DNA from: DATHAP01 sp963762865
Lineage (GTDB): Bacteria; Actinomycetota; Actinomycetes; JACCUZ01
NCBI GenBank assembly: GCA_963762865.1
Contig: CAVXNC010000015.1
Location: forward strand, 62,001-126,000
Length of the DNA stretch: 64,000 nucleotides
Reading direction: 5' to 3'
The notes beneath the pieces are model-generated. The model searched no databases. It worked only from the letters and a program-made list of their open reading frames with translations, and was not told the DNA's origin. Positions 8,858-16,136 of the stretch are shown piece by piece. Every line of letters starts with the position of its first letter. Position 1 is the stretch's first letter. A program made the translations under genes and the position numbers.

Positions 8858-9304
8858 GTGCGCATACAACGCATCATGCTGTCCCTGCTCGCCGCCGTCG
8901 CCATGACGGCATCGACCGCCCTGGTGGGCGCGGCACCTGCCGGAGCGGTCACCACCCGTGAGAGCAAGCTGCTCACGAAGATCAACAACACCCGTTCCGC
9001 CCACGGCCTCCGGCCGCTGCGGCTCTCGAGCGACCTGGCGACGGCCGCCCGCCAGCACTCCCGCCAGATGGCCTCGGCGACGACGCTGTTCCACACGGCG
9101 AACTTCTCGACCATCTGCTGCTGGTCCGCCATCGCCGAGAACGTCGGGATGGGCTACTCCGTCCGCGAGATCCACCGGGCGTTCCTGCGCAGCCCGGCGC
9201 ACCGGGCCAACATCCTCGACCCGCGGAAGCGGGTCGTGGGCGTCGGGCTCGTCTCGTCCGGGGGACGGCTCTGGGTGACCGAGCTGTTCACCAAGCCGGC
9301 CTGA
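8858..9304 (+). CDS. Secreted CAP-domain (SCP/PR-1) protein
   Basis: A 148-residue protein: signal peptide (hydrophobic MLSLLAAVAMTASTALVG, likely cut after APAGA) and then a complete single CAP domain. Family motifs are LRLSSDLATAARQHSRQMA, FHTANF, AENVGMG and FLRSPAHRANILDPRKRVVGVG, with the conserved H and E residues present. Bacterial CAP proteins act outside the cell, in some cases on the envelope, but a specific activity is rarely known. The GTG start follows AAGGA by 7 bases. The leader contains two predicted hairpins. Confidence 0.88.
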   Translation: MRIQRIMLSLLAAVAMTASTALVGAAPAGAVTTRESKLLTKINNTRSAHGLRPLRLSSDLATAARQHSRQMASATTLFHTANFSTICCWSAIAENVGMGYSVREIHRAFLRSPAHRANILDPRKRVVGVGLVSSGGRLWVTELFTKPA

Positions 9305-9394
9305 GGCGCCTCCCGAAACTTCCAGGCCCTCTGGGCCGCCCAGATGGTCCGAGGTATCCGGACATATCGCCGTTCTGGTTGACACGGTGCGCCG

Positions 9395-9453
9395 CCCGGG
9401 AGTCCAGTGACTCCACCGCGTGCGACTACCGCGCGGGTCGCTGGACTCCCGGG
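9395..9453 (+). promoter_or_regulatory. 13-bp inverted repeat in the leader of the cyclic-nucleotide-domain gene
   Basis: CCCGGGAGTCCAG (9395-9407) and its exact reverse complement CTGGACTCCCGGG (9441-9453) enclose 33 bases that can also pair (CCGCG with CGCGG). The 3' arm ends inside the Shine-Dalgarno sequence GGGAGGG (9451-9457), so a folded leader would hide the ribosome binding site of the gene starting at 9465. A TTGACA -35-like box sits at 9379-9384. The element could instead be an operator for a dimeric protein. Confidence 0.55.
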
Positions 9454-9464
9454 AGGGACGCCGC

Positions 9465-9935
9465 ATGGCCAAGGACCTCTACATCGCCCGGCTCAAGGCG
9501 GTCCCGCTCTTCGGCGGGATGTCCAAGAAGGAGCTGGACCTGATGGTCCGGCAGGCCGATCACCTGCGCTATCCCGCCCGCTACACGGTGGTCCGTGAGG
9601 GCAGCCCGGGCGAGGAGTTCTGGCTGGTCGTCGAGGGCGAGCTGGCCGTCCAGCGCGGCGGCCAGACGGTCGCCACCCTCGGTCCGGGTGACGCGTTCGG
9701 CGAGCTGGCGGTCATCGACCCGGCACCCCGCGACGCGACGATCGTCTCGACCAGCCCGGTCGAGCTGATGGTCATCGGCCGGCGGCGCTTCTGGTCGACG
9801 CTGGAGGACAGCCACACCCTCATGCGCAAGGTCATCGTGGGGCTCGCCCAGCGGCTGCGCGCCGCCGACGAGGCCGACACGGCCCGACGTGCGGGCGCGG
9901 TCGACGTCACCGACAAGGCGGCCACCAAGGCCTGA
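9465..9935 (+). CDS. Cyclic nucleotide-binding domain protein
   Basis: A 156-residue protein made almost entirely of one cNMP-binding beta-barrel. It shows the family glycines and GELA...R phosphate-binding signature in GDAFGELAVIDPAPRDA, with the arginine that contacts the cyclic phosphate kept. There is no helix-turn-helix or kinase domain, so it is not a CRP-type regulator; it may be an adaptor, or bind cAMP and pass the signal to a partner. I preferred the ATG at 9465 over an upstream in-frame ATG because GGGAGGG lies 7 bases before it. A perfect 13-bp inverted repeat covers that site. Confidence 0.85.
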   Translation: MAKDLYIARLKAVPLFGGMSKKELDLMVRQADHLRYPARYTVVREGSPGEEFWLVVEGELAVQRGGQTVATLGPGDAFGELAVIDPAPRDATIVSTSPVELMVIGRRRFWSTLEDSHTLMRKVIVGLAQRLRAADEADTARRAGAVDVTDKAATKA

Positions 9936-9962
9936 CAGCGCGACCCGCTCGTCCCGCAGCGG

Positions 9963-11453
9963 TCAGGCGTCGACCGCCTGGGCCGACGCGGCCGCGCGGG
10001 AGGCGGCGGCCCGGTCGGCGGCCGCGTCGTGGTCGGCCGCAGGCCCGTGCTCGCGCCACCAGGCCTGGCCGGCCTCCGGCAGGGTGTGGATCGGGTCGTA
10101 GTACTCGTAGCGCCGCGTCAGGGCCTCAGGGTCGGTCTTCTCGATCCCGGTGCGGTAGTTCTTGGTCCAGTACGAGATGCCCCGCTCGTGGTCGTACTCC
10201 TCGATCTGGTGCACCCAGCGCTTCCCGACGAACGGGACGTCGCAGATGATCCGCGGGGTGGCGAAGCCGGGCAGGTAGCCCATGATCCCGTGCTGCAGCT
10301 TCTGCGCCTCGTCGACCGACACCCGCCAGTGCTCCGAGAACGGGATCATGTCGCACATGTAGAAGTAGTAGGGCATGATCCCGGCGCCATCGAGCAGCGA
10401 GAAGCACAGGTCGAGCAGGTCGGTCGTGGTGGCGTTGACCCCGTGCATCAGCACGCCCTGGTTGCGCACGTCGCGCACGCCGGCCTCGAGCATCGCCTTC
10501 GTGGCGTCGGCGACCAGCGGCGTCACCGAGTTGGCGTTGTTGACGTGCGTGTGGATCGCCAGGTGCACGCCACGCGCCCGGGCGACCGTCGCGAGCCGCT
10601 CCATCCCGGCCCGCACGTCGTCCTGCAGCCAGTGCTGCGGCAGGCCCATCAGGGCCTTGGTCGCCAGGCGGATGTCGCGGATGTTCTCGATGTCGAGCAG
10701 CCGCGCGACGAAGGCCTCGAGGTTCTTGAACGGCATGTTGGCCACGTCGCCGCCCGACACGACGACGTCCCGCACCCCGGGGGAGCGGCGCAGGTAGTCG
10801 ATCATCGCGTCGTACCGGTCCACCGGCTTGAGGTCGAACTTCAGCTTGTCGATCACCGGCGTCGAGTTGCCGACGAGGTCCATCCGGGTGCAGTGCCCGC
10901 AGTACTGCGGGCAGGTCGGCAGCAGCTCGGCCAGCACCTTGGTCGGGTAGCGGTGGGTGAGACCCTCGGCCACCCACATGTCGTGCTCGTGCAGCGAGTC
11001 CCGCGTCGCGTGCGGGTGGCTCGGCCAGTCGGTGCGGCGGTCGGAGAAGACCGGGAGCATGTAGCGGCGGACCGGGTCGGCGTAGAACGCGTCCGTCCAG
11101 CTCTGACTGCCCGTCTGCCCGTCGGCCGGTCCGGTGGGGACGATGGTGTTCATCATCTGCGGCGGCATCAGCATCGACATGGTGGCCCGCTCGGCCTGGT
11201 CACGCTCGAGGTCGGCGTAGAACCGGTCCTCGAGGAGGTCGCCCATCAGCTCGCGCAGCTGCTTGACGTTCTTGACGCAGTGCGCCCGCTGCCACTGGGC
11301 GCTGGCCCACTCCTCCGCGGTGACGTCGCGGTAGCCCGGCAGCCGGCGCCAGTCCGGCTCGACGAGCTCCTGGCGGCGGTAGGCGTAGGGCTGCTCGAGC
11401 TGCGACTCGCTGCTGCCGCCCGAGCCCGCGGGCACGTCGGTGGTGATGGTCAT
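9963..11453 (-). CDS. kamA: Lysine 2,3-aminomutase (KamA-family radical SAM enzyme)
   Basis: Converts L-lysine to L-beta-lysine with PLP, SAM and a [4Fe-4S] cluster, the first step of lysine breakdown through beta-lysine. Cluster cysteines C181, C185 and C188 sit in CPQYCGHC. The C-terminal segment RIICDVPFVGKRW aligns by eye with the PLP-lysine region of clostridial KamA, placing the Schiff-base lysine at K411, but the GGGGK box is replaced by FVGK. It is 496 residues with an N-terminal extension over clostridial KamA (about 416). It is divergent from kdd and shares with it a 117-base operator region, and kamDE-kal lies 10 kb away; this context supports a lysine rather than glutamate or EF-P-lysine substrate. 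Confidence 0.88.
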   Translation of the reverse strand: MTITTDVPAGSGGSSESQLEQPYAYRRQELVEPDWRRLPGYRDVTAEEWASAQWQRAHCVKNVKQLRELMGDLLEDRFYADLERDQAERATMSMLMPPQMMNTIVPTGPADGQTGSQSWTDAFYADPVRRYMLPVFSDRRTDWPSHPHATRDSLHEHDMWVAEGLTHRYPTKVLAELLPTCPQYCGHCTRMDLVGNSTPVIDKLKFDLKPVDRYDAMIDYLRRSPGVRDVVVSGGDVANMPFKNLEAFVARLLDIENIRDIRLATKALMGLPQHWLQDDVRAGMERLATVARARGVHLAIHTHVNNANSVTPLVADATKAMLEAGVRDVRNQGVLMHGVNATTTDLLDLCFSLLDGAGIMPYYFYMCDMIPFSEHWRVSVDEAQKLQHGIMGYLPGFATPRIICDVPFVGKRWVHQIEEYDHERGISYWTKNYRTGIEKTDPEALTRRYEYYDPIHTLPEAGQAWWREHGPAADHDAAADRAAASRAAASAQAVDA

Positions 11454-11507
11454 CGAGGGCTCCTCGGGGGCAGACGGCAGGACTGGAGGACTTGTCGTCC
11501 GTACCCG

Positions 11508-11513
11508 AGGTTA
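11508..11513 (-). promoter_or_regulatory. Possible -10 (TAACCT) for kamA
   Basis: Read on the minus strand, TAACCT lies about 55 bases before the kamA ATG, with the 9-bp inverted repeat at 11524-11549 covering its -35 region. It is a weak match and was chosen mainly by position. Confidence 0.3.
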
Positions 11514-11523
11514 CGGGAGAACA

Positions 11524-11549
11524 TCCGGTGGAACCAACCGTCCACCGGA
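11524..11549. promoter_or_regulatory. Operator-like inverted repeat between kamA and kdd
   Basis: TCCGGTGGA, 8 bases, then TCCACCGGA: a perfect 9-bp inverted repeat centred between the divergent start codons. It lies over the expected -35 regions of both genes, so one bound regulator could control both directions. Confidence 0.6.
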
Positions 11550-11565
11550 AGATCTGTAAGATCTG
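11549..11565 (+). promoter_or_regulatory. AAGATCTG direct repeat overlapping the kdd -10 region
   Basis: AAGATCTG occurs twice with one base between. The second copy overlaps TAAGAT (11557-11562), a good -10 placed 8 bases before the kdd GTG, so the kdd mRNA is probably leaderless. Because AGATCT is self-complementary the unit also reads as a short palindrome. GATCTGC, part of the second copy, recurs in the kamD operator at 21202-21235. Confidence 0.5.
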
Positions 11566-11570
11566 CGCCC

Positions 11571-12626
11571 GTGAGCACCTCTGGCAGCCAGTCCGCGCCG
11601 TCCTCGCCCGTCGGGCTGCACCGGGTCCTGGAGCCCGCCGGAGCACTGCCGCAGGCTGCCCAGCGGCTCGACGACCGCCCGGAGATCGCCGCCGACGAGG
11701 TGCGGGTCGCCGTCGCGCGCCTCAACCTGGACGCCGCGTCCTTCCGCCAGCTCGCGACCAAGCACGCCGGCGATGGCGACGCCGTACGCCGCGAGGTGCT
11801 CGAGATCGTCGCCTCCCGGGGCAAGATGCAGAACCCGGTGACCGGGTCCGGCGGCATGCTGGTCGGCGTGGTCGACGAGGTCGGCCCGGAGTCGCCCCTG
11901 GGGCTCAGCGTGGGGGACCGGGTGGCCACCCTCGTCTCGCTCTCGCTGACACCGCTGCGGATCACCGACGACCTGGCGCGCTGGGACGGGCGCTCCGAGC
12001 AGGTGCCCGCCGAGGGACACGCCATCCTCTTCGGCCGGTCGATCGCCGCGGTGCTGCCGGACGACCTGCCCGGCGAGCTGGCCATGGCCGTCCTGGACGT
12101 CTGCGGCGCCCCCGCGCTCACCGACCGCGTCGTGCGCGGCTACGACGCGCCGACCGTGGCGGTCGTCGGGGGTGCGGGCAAGAGCGGGTCGCTCTCGCTG
12201 GCCGCCGCCCGACGAGCCGGCGCGTCGCGGACCGTGGGGGTGGTGCCCTTCGAGGCGGAGGCCGAGCTGCTGCGCGAGGCCGGTCTCGCCGACGCCGTGG
12301 GGGTCGCGGACGCCCGTGACCCGGTGGCGCTGGCCGCGGCAGTCGAGCAGGCCCTGGGCCGGGCCGCCGACGTGACCGTGGTCTGCGTCGACGTCCCGGG
12401 CTGCGAGCACGGTGCCGTCCTGGCCACGGCCGACCGGGGCACGGTGATCTTCTTCTCGATGGCGACGTCGTTCTCCGCGGCCGCCCTCGGCGCCGAGGGC
12501 CTGGCGGCCGACGTGACGATGCTGATCGGCAACGGCTACGTCCCCGGCCACGCCGCGACCGCGCTGGACCTGCTCCGGACCGAACCCGGTGCCCGGCGGC
12601 TGTTCGAGCGCCGGCTGGCAGACTGA
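11571..12626 (+). CDS. kdd: L-erythro-3,5-diaminohexanoate dehydrogenase
   Basis: A 351-residue NAD-dependent deaminating dehydrogenase that turns 3,5-diaminohexanoate, the product of KamDE, into 5-amino-3-oxohexanoate. It has the family N-terminus (LDAASFRQL, GKMQNPVTGSGGMLVG), a Rossmann glycine box VVGGAGKSGSLSL near 198-210 and the C-terminal segment FFSMATSFSAAALGAEG. The GTG at 11571 is preferred over an in-frame upstream frame that runs antisense through kamA, because homology begins shortly after it and TAAGAT lies 8 bases upstream. The amidohydrolase gene follows after 5 bases, implying cotranscription. Confidence 0.92.
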   Translation: MSTSGSQSAPSSPVGLHRVLEPAGALPQAAQRLDDRPEIAADEVRVAVARLNLDAASFRQLATKHAGDGDAVRREVLEIVASRGKMQNPVTGSGGMLVGVVDEVGPESPLGLSVGDRVATLVSLSLTPLRITDDLARWDGRSEQVPAEGHAILFGRSIAAVLPDDLPGELAMAVLDVCGAPALTDRVVRGYDAPTVAVVGGAGKSGSLSLAAARRAGASRTVGVVPFEAEAELLREAGLADAVGVADARDPVALAAAVEQALGRAADVTVVCVDVPGCEHGAVLATADRGTVIFFSMATSFSAAALGAEGLAADVTMLIGNGYVPGHAATALDLLRTEPGARRLFERRLAD

Positions 12627-12631
12627 ACGGC

Positions 12632-14212
12632 GTGCCGGACCTCACCTCGACCCTCTACGAGTCGGGGCGGGTGCGCTCCCCGGACGACCCCGCCGCTACC
12701 GCCGTGCTGGTCCGCGGGGGAGCGATCGCCTGGGTCGGCAGGGACCCCGCCCCCCACCGGGACGCGGCCGACGAGGTGGTCGACCTTGACGGGGCGCTTG
12801 TGCTGCCGGCCTTCGTCGACGCGCACGTGCACACCACCTCCACCGGCCTGGCGCTGACCGGGCTGGACCTGACCGGCGCCACGTCGCTGGCGGACTGCCT
12901 CGAGCGCGTCGAGAAGGCGAACCGGTCCTCACGCGGGCGGGTCGTCCTCGGGCACGGCTGGGACGAGACCTCCTGGCCCGAGCAGCGGCCGCCGACCCGC
13001 CAGGAGCTCGACCGGGCGTCGTACGGCGGGGTGGTCTACCTCTCGCGCATCGACGTGCACTCCGCCGTGGTGTCCTCCGCCCTGCTCGCGGCGGCGCCGG
13101 AGGCCCGCGGCGAGGCGGGCTTCGACGACTCCGGTCACCTGACCCGCGACGCTCACCACGTGGTCCGTCGGGTCGCCCGCGAGTCGGTCAGCCCCGACCA
13201 GCGGCGCTCGGTGCAGCGCGCGGCCCTCGCGCGGGCTGCCTCCCTGGGGGTCGGGTGCATCCACGAGCTGGCCGGGCCGGACATCTCCAGCTCCGAGGAC
13301 CTGCAGGCCCTGGGGGAGCTCCTGGCGGTCGAGCCCGCGCCGGAGGTCGTCACCTACTGGGGCGAGGTCGGCCCTGCGGGCATCGCCCGGGCCCTGGACC
13401 TCGGGACGACCGGCGCCGCCGGCGACCTCTTCGCCGACGGCTCGATCGGGTCGCACACCGCGCACCTGCGCGAGCCGTACGCCGACGCCGGCCACGCCGG
13501 GCACGGGTATCTCGACGCGGCAGCCGTCCGCGACCACGTCGTGGCGTGCACCCGTGCTGGGCTGCAGGCCGGCTTCCACGCCATCGGTGACGGCGCGGTC
13601 GGGGAGATCGGGACCGGCCTGGCGCTCGCTGCGAAGGAGCTCGGCGCCAACTCGGTCCGGGCCGCACGGCATCGCGTCGAGCACGTCGAGATGCCCTCGC
13701 CCGACGTGGTGGCGACCTTCGCCCGGCTCGGCGTCGTCGCATCGGTGCAGCCCGCCTTCGACCGGCTGTGGGGCGGCGACTCGGGCATGTACGCCCAGCG
13801 CCTCGGCGTCGAGCGCGCCCTGACCCTCAACCCCTTCGCCGCCATGCGCGCCGCCGGCGTCGTGCTGGCCCTCGGCTCCGACTCGCCCGTCACCCCGGTC
13901 GACCCGTGGGGATCCGTCCTCGCCGCGGTCCGGCACCACACGCCCGGGTCGGGCCTCTCGATGGGCGAGGCGTTCGAGGCGCACACGCGGGGCGGCTGGC
14001 TGGCCGCGAAACGGGACGCCGACGGGGTGCTGACGGCCGGCGCCCCGGCCACCTTCGCGGTCTGGGACCTGGGTGGTCAAGCGGGCTCGGGCGGGTCGTC
14101 GGCGGGGGATGGCGGCTCGGTCGACGGCCTGCCGAGCGCCGACCAGCTGGCCGAGGACACACCGGCCTGCCGACGTACCGTCGTCCGCGGCCGCACGTTG
14201 CACGCCGCCTGA
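12632..14212 (+). CDS. Amidohydrolase family protein (YtcJ-like)
   Basis: A 526-residue metal-dependent hydrolase of the amidohydrolase superfamily. The zinc ligands are visible in order: FVDAHVHTTS (HxH), GFHAIGDGAV, RHRVEHVEM and the aspartate in GSDSPVTP. YtcJ-type members hydrolyse amide or ester bonds of small molecules; the substrate is unknown. The gene starts 5 bases after kdd and should be cotranscribed, so a role around lysine or N-acyl-lysine derivatives is possible but inferred from position only. The last 60 residues contain a Gly/Ser-rich stretch (GGQAGSGGSSAGDGG) that the family does not need. Confidence 0.85.
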   Translation: MPDLTSTLYESGRVRSPDDPAATAVLVRGGAIAWVGRDPAPHRDAADEVVDLDGALVLPAFVDAHVHTTSTGLALTGLDLTGATSLADCLERVEKANRSSRGRVVLGHGWDETSWPEQRPPTRQELDRASYGGVVYLSRIDVHSAVVSSALLAAAPEARGEAGFDDSGHLTRDAHHVVRRVARESVSPDQRRSVQRAALARAASLGVGCIHELAGPDISSSEDLQALGELLAVEPAPEVVTYWGEVGPAGIARALDLGTTGAAGDLFADGSIGSHTAHLREPYADAGHAGHGYLDAAAVRDHVVACTRAGLQAGFHAIGDGAVGEIGTGLALAAKELGANSVRAARHRVEHVEMPSPDVVATFARLGVVASVQPAFDRLWGGDSGMYAQRLGVERALTLNPFAAMRAAGVVLALGSDSPVTPVDPWGSVLAAVRHHTPGSGLSMGEAFEAHTRGGWLAAKRDADGVLTAGAPATFAVWDLGGQAGSGGSSAGDGGSVDGLPSADQLAEDTPACRRTVVRGRTLHAA

Positions 14213-14326
14213 GCCTCGTCGCCAGAGGGCGGTGCGTGCCTTCCGGACTCACGGCCGAATCCTGCATCTGCGAGCCCGCCGGGAGCCGTCGGTCCGGAAG
14301 GGACGCACCACAACGGCTCGGCGGGC

Positions 14327-14354
14327 TGTCAACGCCGGGTGACCCCGGACGTCT
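14327..14354 (+). promoter_or_regulatory. ECF sigma-type promoter before the small membrane protein gene
   Basis: TGTCAAC (14327-14333), a 16-base spacer, then CGTCT (14350-14354). The same -35 and -10 with exactly the same spacing stands in front of the ECF sigma factor gene at 14772-14799. CGTC is a common ECF -10 core. The leader to the ATG at 14410 would be about 50 bases. Confidence 0.65.
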
Positions 14355-14409
14355 AAGGGGGGTGAGCGCTCGACACCCATCCCGCAAGCCAGTCAGGAAG
14401 CAGCACCTC

Positions 14410-14685
14410 ATGAACCGCACTCGCTCGACCCTGTTCACCGTCTTCTGCACCACGCTGCTGATGCTCGTGGCGGGTCCGGCGCTCGCCGGGCCGGCACCAC
14501 TCGTCCCACCGGTCGAAGGGGCGGCCGTCCCGCCTGCCGGGCCAGACCCGAGCACCGGGTCTGACCCGGGGATGTGGGCCATCGTCGGCTACACGGCCGC
14601 CGGACTGCTCATCGTCATGGTCATCGCCCTCGCGGCCGTCACCATCGACCGGCACGCTCACCACCACGCACCGCACCCGGTCTGA
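14410..14685 (+). CDS. Small membrane protein with signal peptide and C-terminal transmembrane segment
   Basis: A 91-residue protein of unknown function. It begins with a signal peptide (FTVFCTTLLMLVAGPALA, likely cut after ALA), followed by a Pro/Gly-rich external stretch of about 28 residues, one transmembrane helix (WAIVGYTAAGLLIVMVIALA) and a His-rich cytoplasmic tail (DRHAHHHAPH). The tail could bind metal. Its promoter matches that of the sigma factor gene downstream, so it is a likely target of that sigma factor, perhaps its sensor or an envelope-stress product. The longer in-frame extension upstream covers the promoter and is not used. Confidence 0.65.
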   Translation: MNRTRSTLFTVFCTTLLMLVAGPALAGPAPLVPPVEGAAVPPAGPDPSTGSDPGMWAIVGYTAAGLLIVMVIALAAVTIDRHAHHHAPHPV

Positions 14686-14771
14686 CACGACCGGCCACCC
14701 GCTGGCCCCGGCGCACTCGCCGGGGCCAGCGGCGTGTGGACGACGCTGCCCTCGGGTGCGATGGTGAGAGC

Positions 14772-14799
14772 TGTCAACGCGCGAGCCTCCCAGACGTCT
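14772..14799 (+). promoter_or_regulatory. Autoregulatory ECF promoter before the sigma factor gene
   Basis: TGTCAAC (14772-14778), 16 bases, CGTCT (14795-14799), identical in both boxes and spacing to 14327-14354 although the spacer sequences differ. The GTG start is only 8 bases after the -10, so the sigma factor mRNA would be leaderless. Confidence 0.68.
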
Positions 14800-14807
14800 G
14801 AGTTGTC

Positions 14808-15395
14808 GTGACCGCTCGCTCCAGCAAGGCGGCAAGCCTCCCGATGCTGGTCCCCGACCAGCCGGGACCACGGGACTCGACGGCCTCGTTCGAGCCGCCG
14901 ACCTCCCGGCACGAGGGAGTCGCGGCCGTCTTCGATGCGCACTACTCGCACCTCGTGCGGCTGGCCCGGCACCTGGTGGACGACCCGTCCGACGCGGAGG
15001 ACGTGGTCATGGACGCGTTCACCGGGCTGAGCCGACGCTGGCGGCACGTGCGACGCACGGACGACGCGTTCTTCTATCTGCGCGCGAGCGTCGTCAATGG
15101 CTGCCGCAGCCGGCTGCGGCGCGTCCGGGTCGCCAGGCTGCGGCGGCCCACCCAGGTGGAACGGGACTCCGCGCCGGCCGAGCAGCTCGCGATGATCCAT
15201 CTGGAGCACGACGACGTCGTCCGCGCACTGCGCGACCTGCCTCGGCGGCAGCGGGAGGTGCTCGTGTTGCGCTACTACGACGAGGCCAGCGAGGCAGAGA
15301 TCGCCGAGACCCTCGGTATCGGCCTCGGCTCGGTCAAGACCCACGCGAGCCGCGGGCTGCACGCGCTCGCAGAGCGTCTCGAGGAGGAGAAGTGA
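14808..15395 (+). CDS. ECF sigma factor (SigE-family, sigma-70 group 4)
   Basis: A 195-residue extracytoplasmic-function sigma factor. Region 2 spans roughly residues 43-110 (VFDAHYSHLVRLARHL, DAEDVVMDAF, then the DNA-melting helix), and region 4 roughly 140-190 with the helix-turn-helix EIAETLGIGLGSVKTHASRG. It should direct RNA polymerase to TGTCAAC-N16-CGTCT promoters, one of which precedes its own gene and another the small membrane protein gene 400 bases upstream. The next gene overlaps it by 4 bases and looks like a disrupted membrane-anchored partner, in the usual place of an anti-sigma factor. Confidence 0.93.
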   Translation: MTARSSKAASLPMLVPDQPGPRDSTASFEPPTSRHEGVAAVFDAHYSHLVRLARHLVDDPSDAEDVVMDAFTGLSRRWRHVRRTDDAFFYLRASVVNGCRSRLRRVRVARLRRPTQVERDSAPAEQLAMIHLEHDDVVRALRDLPRRQREVLVLRYYDEASEAEIAETLGIGLGSVKTHASRGLHALAERLEEEK

Positions 15396-16104
15396 CCACC
15401 GCGGAGATGGAGCGTCGCCTCGTCGTCGCGCTGCGGAGCGCGGACGGCGTCCCGGTCGACGTCGCGACCGCCAGGGACAGGTTGATGCGCGGCGAGATGG
15501 ATCGGCGCCAGGCGACGCGGCGCCGCCTCGTGGCGGCTGTCGCGGCCGCCGCGGTCGTCGCCGGGCTGACCGTCGCGCTGGTGGCACGGCTCGTCGACCC
15601 CGGCCCGCGGGTGCCGCCGGCTCGCGAGCTCACCGTGTCGCCGTCCGGCCTCCCCGTCGGCGAGCTGCGTGCCGAGGTCATGCTGGCCAACGAGGGCGGC
15701 CTCGGGCCGAAGATCGTCGTGGATCGTCGTCACGCCCCGACGGGACCGGCCTCGTACTGGCGCAACGACCACGGCCGAGACGTGGGACCGGATACGAGCT
15801 GACCATCCGGCCCGACGGGCGGGGACGGGCTGTGTTCGGCTACGCAGGACCCGCGTGCACCGACCCGAACGCGTTGACCCTCGAGTTCCGGGCCTACGCC
15901 CGCACCGTGACCATCGAGGAGGCGATCCCCGGCCCGGGCGGCTGCGTGGTATCAGCCGATGACGCGGTGGACTTCCGGGGCGTGACCTTCCGAGGTGCGC
16001 CCGTTACCCGGCTGACTGAGGTCGAGGTCGCCGGTCGCCATCTGGCTGAGGGGCGCGGCACCCGAGGCCGATTCGGTCCGGGTTCGTTACCTCGTCGATC
16101 TTGA
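15392..16104 (+). pseudogene. Frameshifted membrane-anchored companion of the sigma factor
   Basis: The gene starts by a 4-base overlap with the sigma factor and runs in one frame to a stop at 15800-15802. It encodes a cytoplasmic N-terminal stretch of about 45 residues, a transmembrane helix (LVAAVAAAAVVAGLTVALVA) and the start of an external domain. A second frame, open from before 15790 to 16104, continues with normal codon bias (YELTIRPDGRGRAVFGYAGP, FRAYARTVTIEEAIPGPGG). Joining the two gives one secreted domain, so a 1-base loss near 15788 probably broke the gene. A further slip near 16050 is possible. Its position suggests an anti-sigma factor, but no ZAS motif or known family is visible. 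A sequencing error could also explain it. Confidence 0.5.
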
Positions 16105-16136
16105 CCCGGCCGACGGCTGGCTCGCAGCGTGGTCGC

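Noticed and set aside
10029..11570. Open frame continuous with kdd that would extend it by about 500 residues
   Set aside because: It is antisense to kamA with His/Val/Arg-rich shadow composition. Homology to Kdd begins only after the GTG at 11571.
16050..16136. Third reading frame (SVRVRYLVDLDPADGWLAAW) as continuation of the broken sigma-partner gene
   Set aside because: Codon bias is fair, but the stretch runs into the kelch gene and no homology is recognised; a second frameshift cannot be shown by reading alone.
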